The notes below the pieces were generated by a model. It made no database searches, was not told where the DNA came from, and worked only from the letters and a program-made list of their open reading frames with translations. This document shows, piece by piece, positions 1-4,783 of a stretch of 6,451 bases of DNA. The stretch is from Lachnospiraceae bacterium (GTDB taxonomy: Bacteria; Bacillota; Clostridia; Lachnospirales; Lachnospiraceae): the NCBI GenBank assembly GCA_017461685.1, contig JAFTXF010000107.1, positions 1-6,451 on the forward strand, read 5' to 3'. The stretch's first letter is position 1, and each line of letters opens with the position of its first letter. A program made the position numbers and the translations under genes.

Positions 1-46
1 CTATTCTTGCATTTTTAAAGATTGTTTAATCAGTATTTAAAGGACG

Positions 47-82
47 AATGGCGGCATGGAAACAGGTTTCTGTGCCGCCATT
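47..82 (+). terminator. Stem-loop, possible terminator of an upstream unit
   Basis: The arms AATGGCGGCA (47-56) and TGCCGCCATT (73-82) are perfectly complementary. Inside them GAAAC (59-63) pairs with GTTTC (66-70), and the bases between can form two G-U pairs, so a nearly continuous 17-bp hairpin is possible. It sits upstream of the TetR promoter, where the previous gene would end. A clean U-tract is missing on either strand (TTTGGG follows on +, CCTTT on - a few bases away), so the terminator role is inferred from position and stem strength only. The first 46 bases hold no recognisable gene. Confidence 0.4.
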
Positions 83-137
83 TGGGTGGTGTCAAAGAGT
101 CGCATGCTTCTAACCGGTTTGAGTGGCGTTATGTGTT

Positions 138-153
138 TTCACATTTCTGTGAA
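138..153. promoter_or_regulatory. Upstream palindrome, candidate second TetR operator
   Basis: TTCACA-tttc-TGTGAA is a perfect palindrome with 6-bp arms and a 4-bp spacer. Its right half continues as TGTGAAGT, the same half site as in the palindrome at 164-183. The two TGTGAAGT/CGTGAAGT copies start at 148 and 163, 15 bp apart. It lies upstream of the -35 box. Binding by the adjacent TetR protein is an inference from position and shared half sites. Confidence 0.45.
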
Positions 154-163
154 GTTTATTTCC

Positions 164-183
164 GTGAAGTCTATTGACTTCAC
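164..183. promoter_or_regulatory. Perfect 20-bp palindrome over the -35 box, probable TetR operator
   Basis: GTGAAGTC-tatt-GACTTCAC has perfect 8-bp arms around a 4-bp spacer. The right arm contains most of the -35 hexamer (174-179) of the promoter just ahead of the TetR gene. TetR-family dimers typically bind palindromes of this size and repress by covering promoter elements, so autorepression of the repressor-exporter operon is the natural reading. That this TetR protein is the binder is inferred. Confidence 0.6.
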
Positions 184-202
184 ATTTTTATTGTGATAAA
201 AT
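174..202 (+). promoter_or_regulatory. Sigma-A-type promoter of the TetR-ABC operon
   Basis: The -35 box TTGACT (174-179) is 17 bp from the -10 box TAAAAT (197-202). The -10 box is preceded by TGA (194-196), giving an extended -10 motif. Each hexamer matches consensus at five of six positions. Transcription would start near 208-210, about 35 bp ahead of the TetR start codon. No other promoter is apparent before the two ABC genes, so all three genes are probably transcribed from here. Confidence 0.7.
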
Positions 203-230
203 AACAAATGATATATAACAAGTGATATAT
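203..230. repeat. Tandem 14-bp direct repeat in the TetR leader
   Basis: AACAAATGATATAT (203-216) is followed immediately by AACAAGTGATATAT (217-230), with one mismatch in 14. The pair spans the expected transcription start and ends just before the ribosome binding site AAGGAGGTG (232-240). It could be slippage in AT-rich DNA, an extra regulatory site, or a leader-RNA feature; the sequence alone does not decide. Confidence 0.6.
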
Positions 231-244
231 TAAGGAGGTGTCAT

Positions 245-805
245 ATGCCGCCAAAGATTAAAATCACAAAAGAAGACATTGTCACCGCCGCTGTTGATAC
301 CGTCAGAAAGAACGGAGTGCAGGCATTAAACGCAAGAACGATAGCTGCCGTGCTGCATTGTTCAACGCAGCCTATTTTCTCGAACTTTGCGGCGATGGAA
401 GAACTGCGGCTTGCAGTAGTGGAGGCAGCAGATGCGCTGTGTCAGGAGTATATGAAGAGAGAGGTGGCAAGCGGAGTATATCCGCCTTACAAGGCAAACG
501 GCATGGCTTATATCCGGTTTGCCAAAGAGGAGAAGGAATTGTTTAAGCTGCTGTATATGCGCGACCGAACCAATGAAATGATTCCCGAGGAGACCGATAC
601 AGGCAATCAAATGGAAGCTATGGTACAGGGCAATATCGGACTGACAGGCATGGACGCAAAGCTGTTTCACCTGGAAATGTGGGCCTATGTACATGGTATT
701 GCAACGATGATCGCTACCGGATTTTTTGACCTGGAGTGGGAGTTAATCAGCCGGATGCTGACGGATTCCTATCAGGGATTGAAAAAGCAATTTGAAAAGG
801 AGTAA
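245..805 (+). CDS. TetR/AcrR family transcriptional regulator
   Basis: This is a 186-residue one-component repressor, a normal length for the TetR family. The N-terminal DNA-binding domain covers about residues 8-55: helix 1 TKEDIVTAAVDTVRKNG, then the helix-turn-helix (29-48) with LNARTIAAVL and the recognition helix STQPIFSNF, in the place of the family's usual S..YRHF-like segment. The rest is an all-helical ligand-binding and dimerisation domain containing an aromatic-rich stretch near residues 145-165 (MWAYVHGIATMIATGFFDLEW); the ligand is unknown. The ATG is set by a near-ideal ribosome binding site, AAGGAGGTG, 6 bp from GGAGG to the start. The gene is first in an operon with an ABC exporter and has palindromes at its own promoter, so it most likely represses itself and the exporter until an effector, perhaps the exported compound, binds. 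The family call is secure; ligand and operator use are inferred. Confidence 0.9.
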   Translation: MPPKIKITKEDIVTAAVDTVRKNGVQALNARTIAAVLHCSTQPIFSNFAAMEELRLAVVEAADALCQEYMKREVASGVYPPYKANGMAYIRFAKEEKELFKLLYMRDRTNEMIPEETDTGNQMEAMVQGNIGLTGMDAKLFHLEMWAYVHGIATMIATGFFDLEWELISRMLTDSYQGLKKQFEKE

Positions 806-810
806 CCTAT

Positions 811-1539
811 ATGGATGCTATCAGAATCGAATCACTTACGAAGAAATACAAAGACGTAACGGCTGTAGATAATCTTTGCCTTACCGTGGAAAGAGGCGAG
901 TTATTTTCGCTGCTCGGAGTAAACGGTGCCGGCAAAACAACCACCATAAAGATACTGTCTGGTCTTACTGCGCCTACAAGCGGTGATGCTTTTTTGCATG
1001 GAAAGAGTATTTTAAAGGACACCGCCGCTGTCAAATCCCTGATTGCGGTATCGCCTCAGGAAACTGCCGTTGCACCGGGGCTTTCTGTCAGAGAAAATCT
1101 GGAGCTGATGTGCGGCGTTCACGGTTTTGGAAAGACAAAGCAGAAAGAAAAAATATCAGAGCTTACGGAGCTGTTGGGGCTGGAGGAAATCAGAAAAAAG
1201 AAAGCCGGAAAACTTTCAGGCGGTTGGCAGCGCAGACTCAGTATTGCCATGGCTCTTATCAGTGAACCACAGATACTTTTTCTGGATGAGCCTACACTGG
1301 GACTGGATGTGCTGGCGCGAAGCGAGCTGTGGGACATCATCCGTTCTCTGAAGGGAAAGGTTACCATCATTCTGACCACCCACTATATGGAAGAAGCGGA
1401 AGCCCTATCTGACCGCATTGCGATTATGAAAGACGGCAGGCTGTTGCTCTGCGCTTCTGCGGACGAGATCAAGGAGAAAGCCGAAACTGAGAATTTTGAA
1501 GAAGCTTTTATCCGTGTGGTTAAGGGGGTGGCCAAATGA
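811..1539 (+). CDS. ABC transporter ATP-binding protein (ABC-2 exporter type)
   Basis: This 242-residue nucleotide-binding subunit powers the permease encoded next to it by ATP hydrolysis at the cytoplasmic face. All core motifs are present: Walker A GVNGAGKTT (36-44), Q-loop Gln83 in SPQET, signature LSGGWQRRL (135-143), Walker B ILFLDEPT (155-162) with Asp159 and Glu160, D-loop GLD (164-166), and switch His191 in TTH. The signature carries Trp where LSGGM or LSGGQ is more usual; the LSGG core is intact. Overall it resembles the CcmA/DrrA-like class that drives ABC-2 exporters of drugs, antibiotics or lipids. The start is supported by AAAAGGAG (795-802), which overlaps the end of the TetR gene; only 5 bp separate the genes, implying one mRNA. 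The stop overlaps the permease start. The transported substrate cannot be read from the sequence. Confidence 0.95.
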   Translation: MDAIRIESLTKKYKDVTAVDNLCLTVERGELFSLLGVNGAGKTTTIKILSGLTAPTSGDAFLHGKSILKDTAAVKSLIAVSPQETAVAPGLSVRENLELMCGVHGFGKTKQKEKISELTELLGLEEIRKKKAGKLSGGWQRRLSIAMALISEPQILFLDEPTLGLDVLARSELWDIIRSLKGKVTIILTTHYMEEAEALSDRIAIMKDGRLLLCASADEIKEKAETENFEEAFIRVVKGVAK

Positions 1540-2267
1540 GAATGTTGACATTTGCAAATCGAAACACAAAAGAAATCCTGCGTGACCCGTTAAATTTGGG
1601 TTTTGGACTCGGATTTCCTATTGTCCTGCTTCTGTTACTCAGTGCTATACAGGCAAATGTACCGGTCAGCCTTTTTGAAATACAGCATCTGACACCCGGT
1701 ATTACCGTATTCGGCCTTTCTTTTATGACACTGTTTTCTGCAACGATTATTGCCAAGGACAGAGGCAGTGCACTGTTGCAGCGGTTGTATACAACGCCGC
1801 TGATGCCAATGGATTTTATTTTTGGATATACTCTGCCCATGGTGCCTATTGCAGTGGCGCAATGCATTATTTGCTATGTGGTGGCTATCATGCTAGGACT
1901 TCCGTTTACAGTAAATATCCTTTATGCCGTTTTGTTTATTATTCCGGTATCCATATTGTTTATAGCGCTGGGATTGCTCTGCGGCAGTGTGTTTACCGAT
2001 AAGCAGGTAGGCGGTATTTGCGGAGCGCTGCTGACCAATCTTTCCGCCTGGCTGTCAGGTACCTGGTTTGACCTGGAGCTTGTGGGTGGAGCTTTTCAGA
2101 AAATCGCTTACGGATTGCCATTTGTGCACGCAGTTGAGCTGGAACGGGCAGTGCTTGCCGGTAATTTTGGTGACATATTTCCGCATCTGTGGTGGGTACT
2201 CGGTTATGCTCTGGCGGCGCTTATTGCAGCGGTAGCACTGTTTCTCAGACAGATGAAGCAACAATAA
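1536..2267 (+). CDS. ABC-2 type transporter permease
   Basis: This 243-residue integral membrane protein is the transmembrane partner of the preceding ATPase; two copies would form the export channel. Hydrophobic segments suggest six helices at roughly 21-39, 54-73, 97-120, 126-150, 160-178 and 217-237. A short N-terminal cytoplasmic segment (NRNTKEILRDP) and the loop KDRGSALLQRLYTTPL (74-89) between helices 2 and 3 are typical of ABC-2 permeases of the DrrB/YadH-like kind; the loop faces the ATPase. The ATG overlaps the ATPase stop as ATGA, a translational-coupling arrangement, with a G-rich ribosome binding site AAGGGGGTGG just upstream. A second ATG two codons later is an alternative start. 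No clear intrinsic terminator follows. Role as an exporter subunit is well supported; whether the cargo is a drug, peptide or lipid is unknown. Confidence 0.92.
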   Translation: MRMLTFANRNTKEILRDPLNLGFGLGFPIVLLLLLSAIQANVPVSLFEIQHLTPGITVFGLSFMTLFSATIIAKDRGSALLQRLYTTPLMPMDFIFGYTLPMVPIAVAQCIICYVVAIMLGLPFTVNILYAVLFIIPVSILFIALGLLCGSVFTDKQVGGICGALLTNLSAWLSGTWFDLELVGGAFQKIAYGLPFVHAVELERAVLAGNFGDIFPHLWWVLGYALAALIAAVALFLRQMKQQ

Positions 2268-2353
2268 AAACAACACGCAACGCAACAGTTTTGGGAGAAC
2301 TGTCTGGAAATAGTCTGGAGATATTCGCTTGGACAACCGGAAATTTGGAATTT

Positions 2354-2367
2354 GGACATATTTGTCC
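2354..2367. promoter_or_regulatory. Small palindrome GGACA-tatt-TGTCC upstream of the SDR promoter
   Basis: A perfect 5-bp inverted repeat with a 4-bp spacer lies immediately before the triple direct repeat. The half site occurs once more in the same orientation as TTGGACA at 2329-2335 (second copy 2352-2358), 23 bp away. It might be a regulator site, but short palindromes occur by chance in AT-rich DNA, so support is weak. Confidence 0.25.
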
Positions 2368-2415
2368 CATAGCAAAAATGTCACCATAGCAAAATATCAC
2401 ATAGCAAAAATATCA
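2368..2415. repeat. Three tandem copies of a CATAGCAAAAATATCA-like repeat
   Basis: Copies begin at 2368, 2385 and 2400: CATAGCAAAAATGTCA, CATAGCAAAATATCA and CATAGCAAAAATATCA, differing by one A deletion and one A/G change. The array ends one base before the -35 box of the SDR promoter. Direct repeats at about 1.5 helical turns next to a -35 box fit cooperative binding of an activator or repressor; simple slippage is the alternative. No regulator gene is adjacent to the SDR. Confidence 0.65.
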
Positions 2416-2416
2416 G

Positions 2417-2445
2417 ATGACAAATAAGATAAAATGGTGTATAAT
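2417..2445 (+). promoter_or_regulatory. Strong sigma-A-type promoter of the SDR gene
   Basis: ATGACA (2417-2422, five of six consensus bases) is separated by 17 bp from a perfect TATAAT (2440-2445). The expected start near 2451-2453 leaves a short leader of about 25 bases with a T-tract and the ribosome binding site AAGGAGGAG (2461-2469). The SDR therefore appears to be transcribed independently of the ABC operon. Confidence 0.75.
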
Positions 2446-2474
2446 GAAACAAATTTTTTTAAGGAGGAGTTATT

Positions 2475-3275
2475 ATGGGATTTTTAACCGGCAAAACGGC
2501 GATTATTACCGGTGCAGGACGTGCTGTTTTAAGTGACGGCAGATGCGGTTCTATCGGTTATGGCATTGCAACAGCATATGCAAAAGAAGGAGCCAACCTG
2601 GTAATTACCGGACGTAATGTAAAGAAGTTAGAAGAGGCGAAGGAAGAGCTGGAGCGTTTGTATGGTATAAAGGTACTTATTATTCAGGCTGATGTCAATG
2701 CAGGCGCAGACAATCTTGCAGTGGTCCAGAATGTGGTAGATAAGGCAATTGAGACTTTTGGCAGTATCGATGTATTGATCAATAATGCACAGGCATCTGC
2801 TTCCGGTGTTACTTTGGCAGATCACACGACCGAGCAGTTTGATTTAGCTATGTATTCAGGCGTGTATGCAGCTTTCTATTATATGAAGGCATGCTATCCG
2901 CACCTTGCAAAGTCTAAGGGTTCTGTTATTAATTTTGCATCCGGTGCCGGCTTATTCGGTAATTACGGACAGTGTGCTTACGCAGCAGCCAAGGAAGGTA
3001 TCCGCGGTCTGACTCGTGTAGCAGCAACAGAGTGGGCAAAGGACGGCATTAATGTCAATATTATCTGTCCATTAGCATGGACCGCTCAGTTAGAGCAGTT
3101 CGAAAAGGCATATCCGGAAGCTTTCAAGGCCAATGTACATATGCCTCCTGCAGGTCATTTCGGTGATGCGGAGCTGGAAATCGGCCGTGTGTGCGTACAG
3201 CTTGCACATCCTGACTTTAAGTATATGACCGGTGAGACCTTAACCTTAGAAGGTGGTATGGGTCTGAGACCGTAA
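2475..3275 (+). CDS. Short-chain dehydrogenase/reductase, possibly a hydroxysteroid dehydrogenase
   Basis: This 266-residue Rossmann-fold cytoplasmic oxidoreductase should interconvert a hydroxyl and a keto group using NAD(P)H. The catalytic Ser156, Tyr169 and Lys173 are present (S-x12-YAAAK). Asp73 follows strand 3, and NNAQ (103-106) replaces the usual NNAG. The cofactor loop is longer than in classical SDRs: TGAG at 12-15 is followed by about nine extra residues and then GSIGYGIA (25-32), which recalls the SIAYG motif of FabI-type enoyl-ACP reductases. Arg47 after strand 2 may favour NADP(H). Where FabG-like enzymes have the fourth catalytic residue, Asn, my alignment by eye gives Gly129. 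The start is fixed by AAGGAGGAG, 7 bp from GGAGG to the ATG. The gene is monocistronic, with its own promoter and terminator. From memory the sequence resembles 3-hydroxysteroid (bile acid) dehydrogenases of gut Lachnospiraceae; family confidence is high, substrate confidence low. Confidence 0.93.
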   Translation: MGFLTGKTAIITGAGRAVLSDGRCGSIGYGIATAYAKEGANLVITGRNVKKLEEAKEELERLYGIKVLIIQADVNAGADNLAVVQNVVDKAIETFGSIDVLINNAQASASGVTLADHTTEQFDLAMYSGVYAAFYYMKACYPHLAKSKGSVINFASGAGLFGNYGQCAYAAAKEGIRGLTRVAATEWAKDGINVNIICPLAWTAQLEQFEKAYPEAFKANVHMPPAGHFGDAELEIGRVCVQLAHPDFKYMTGETLTLEGGMGLRP

Positions 3276-3290
3276 TATTGTAGGTATACT

Positions 3291-3327
3291 AGTCCAACCT
3301 GAGGCCTTGGGGGATTCGGGTTGGACT
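3291..3327 (+). terminator. Intrinsic-type terminator after the SDR gene
   Basis: AGTCCAACC (3291-3299) pairs perfectly with GGTTGGACT (3319-3327). The stem can extend inward by G-U, G-C, A-U and G-U pairs around a purine-rich loop. A T-rich stretch, TTGTTGTTATGTTTT, follows, as expected for a + strand terminator, beginning 16 bp after the SDR stop. There is no U-tract in the - direction. Confidence 0.75.
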
Positions 3328-3363
3328 TGTTGTTATGTTTTCACAATTACCTAATGTTAATTT

Positions 3364-3568
3364 CAGGTGTTTGCGAAACTCAGTGGCCGACGGCGGAAGT
3401 GATATATATTCCGGCAGAGGGGCCTTGAAAAGCGCCGGTCCTTAGCGAAGCAAGGTGATAACCGCAGTCTGAGCTTAGTACCGCTGCAACTTTTCACGGA
3501 GCGGGAGCGTCCCTGAGACGGAATATATATCACTTCCGCCGTCGGCCACTGAGTTTCGCAAACGCCTG
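3364..3568. repeat. 205-bp element with 50-nt near-perfect inverted arms and a structured core
   Basis: The left arm 3364-3413 and right arm 3519-3568 are reverse complements at 49 of 50 positions; the exception (T3368/G3564) would still pair as G-U in RNA. The 105-nt core (3414-3518) contains further complementary segments: TGAAAAG (3426-3432) with CTTTTCA (3490-3496), CGGT (3436-3439) with ACCG (3461-3464), CCTT (3440-3443) with AAGG (3452-3455) closing a GC-gaa-GC tip, and GGGA-gcg-TCCC (3503-3513). It encodes no credible protein, looks more GC-rich than its AT-rich flanks, and lies between convergent genes. I read it as a miniature inverted-repeat or palindromic repeat element, or a structured RNA cassette. 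No target-site duplication is evident at the ends, so mobility is inference. Confidence 0.75.
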
Positions 3569-3733
3569 GTATATTATATGGAACGAATGTGATTATGGCA
3601 TATTTGATTTCATAACGCAAGCGAATTATTATTTTTTAAGAAATATTTCAGGAACAGTTCACTCACCCTGTTAGTGGCACTGTAGTTCTGAGATGATGTG
3701 AATGGCTTCCATGCACCACAAAACAAAAGCACT
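3569..3733. other. Intergenic sequence between the palindromic element and the acyltransferase gene
   Basis: No gene is supported here. With the SDR terminator and the palindromic element it completes the 458-bp gap between the convergent SDR and acyltransferase genes. A weak hairpin at 3698-3716 (GTG-a-ATGG-ctt-CCAT-g-CAC) lies 18 bp beyond the acyltransferase stop, but no U-tract follows it on the - strand. How the - strand operon terminates is not clear from sequence. Confidence 0.5.
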
Positions 3734-4783
3734 CTACTTTTCTCGAAGCTTCCGGTAAATCTTCACAGCAACTTTCTTCACAAATTCCAGCACCACGGAA
3801 TACAAGAGCGTAGTCACCAGCAATGCTATAAAAATCAGTCCTGCATGACGGAAACTGTAAATAAAATCTCTCCACAGGGACATATAGAAAAAAGTATGCA
3901 CCAGATAAATATTCATAGAATGACTGCCGATAAAGCTAAGTATTTTGGCAAGAATCGGAATACTGCCAAGTACCTGACAGGCAAAGTAAAGCACTGCCAG
4001 CACTATCGGTGCATCCACGTATGCCACGTAGGTATGATATACCACATAATTCTGTCGTACCAGCACACTGATAACTAACACTGCAAGCCCCAAAAGCCAT
4101 TTCAGCACCGGATGCAGCTTCCGGGCAAACATCCTGTCAGGCCACTTTCCGTACACCGCACATACACCGAATGCCGCCACAAAGAAATATCTTTGTATAT
4201 CTGTATCCATGGATACCGCAAAAGGCATTAAAAACGCCATAAGCAGCATAGAATAACCTGTCTTGCGCACTACAAAGGCCATAGCAGGCACCAGAAAAAT
4301 CAAGATATACGCCACCTTCATGTACCACCAGGTCATGTTCATGGTCGGTGTACCAAAAAACTGGGAAAATCCTACAGCATCAGACAGCATATAAAGAAAG
4401 CCCTGCTTATGCATTCCGTATAGACCGTCATAGTCAAAGATACCGCACCACAATAGATTCACACTTACATACAGTATAAAAAACTGTATTACTAATTTCA
4501 AAAACCGTCTTGCTGCCTGTCTGTATGCATCCCCCACCGTAATCTGCGGCGTATTCAACAGTCCCGCAGAAATTCCGTAAGCCGTCAGGAACACAAAAAC
4601 AGAAACGCAAATATTACCAAAGCCGGTAAAGGTCAGAAAGCCCTCTAACGGAAACGGGCTGTAATTTACATTTAAAGACTGCACCAGCTCTGCATTTTCA
4701 AATAAATGGTATACCAACAGCAGTAAAATCGCCAGTCCTTTTACGATTTTGGATTTTTCTTTGTCAAATACATTTGGCATCAT
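3734..4783 (-). CDS. Acyltransferase-3 family membrane protein (OafA/YrhL-like)
   Basis: This 349-residue polytopic protein has about ten hydrophobic helices and probably transfers an acyl group such as acetyl to a sugar or other surface molecule at the cytoplasmic membrane. The first helix holds the family pattern: Lys15, ten residues, then His26 (KGLAILLLLVYH), matching the R-x10-H motif in which the His is thought to be catalytic, with Lys for Arg. Other family-like stretches are FGNICVSVFVFLTAYGIS, the WWYMKVAYILIFL segment, and near the C terminus SFIGSHSMNIYLVHTFF. The ribosome binding site AGAGGAGAG precedes tandem ATG codons; the first (4783) is used here, the second (4780) is equally possible. 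The gene overlaps the end of the upstream DUF6020-like gene by 20 bp, implying co-transcription and perhaps translational coupling. The length is typical for a stand-alone acyltransferase domain without a C-terminal extension. Family call is firm; substrate unknown. Confidence 0.88.
   Translation of the reverse strand: MMPNVFDKEKSKIVKGLAILLLLVYHLFENAELVQSLNVNYSPFPLEGFLTFTGFGNICVSVFVFLTAYGISAGLLNTPQITVGDAYRQAARRFLKLVIQFFILYVSVNLLWCGIFDYDGLYGMHKQGFLYMLSDAVGFSQFFGTPTMNMTWWYMKVAYILIFLVPAMAFVVRKTGYSMLLMAFLMPFAVSMDTDIQRYFFVAAFGVCAVYGKWPDRMFARKLHPVLKWLLGLAVLVISVLVRQNYVVYHTYVAYVDAPIVLAVLYFACQVLGSIPILAKILSFIGSHSMNIYLVHTFFYMSLWRDFIYSFRHAGLIFIALLVTTLLYSVVLEFVKKVAVKIYRKLREK

Noticed and set aside
220..230. 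AAGTGATATAT shared between the TetR leader and the arms of the palindromic element (3397-3407)
   Set aside because: An 11-bp AT-rich match with no extension on either side is likely chance; the leader copy is explained by the local 14-bp duplication.
2285..2303. ACAGTT-AACTGT stem after the permease as a terminator
   Set aside because: Only 6 bp of stem with a 7-nt loop and no T-run after it; not enough to call a terminator.
2055..2387. 110-codon open frame on the - strand spanning the permease end and intergenic region
   Set aside because: It runs antisense to the permease and through the triple repeat and small palindrome; no start signal or domain is evident.
3364..3568. Retron, CRISPR array or integron attachment site as explanations for the palindrome
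   Set aside because: There is no reverse transcriptase, no spaced repeat array, and no integrase or cassette arrangement in the window; only the inverted-repeat architecture is supported.
3355..3577. Target-site duplication flanking the palindromic element
   Set aside because: The flanks (TAATGTTAATTT on the left, GTATATTATATGG on the right) are AT-rich but contain no convincing direct repeat abutting the ends.
3363..3620. 85-codon open frame on the - strand across the palindromic element
   Set aside because: It is an accident of the inverted arms: most of it is the two arms and their core read through, the peptide has no family-like features, and there is no ribosome binding site.
3698..3716. 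Hairpin as a - strand terminator for the acyltransferase
   Set aside because: Seven base pairs with an internal mismatch and no U-tract in the - direction; listed only as a description of the gap.
3698..4078. 126-codon open frame on the + strand antisense to the acyltransferase
   Set aside because: The peptide is rich in His, Gln, Asn and Lys, as expected from the antisense of a membrane protein gene, and the opposite strand has a clear acyltransferase with motif and ribosome binding site.
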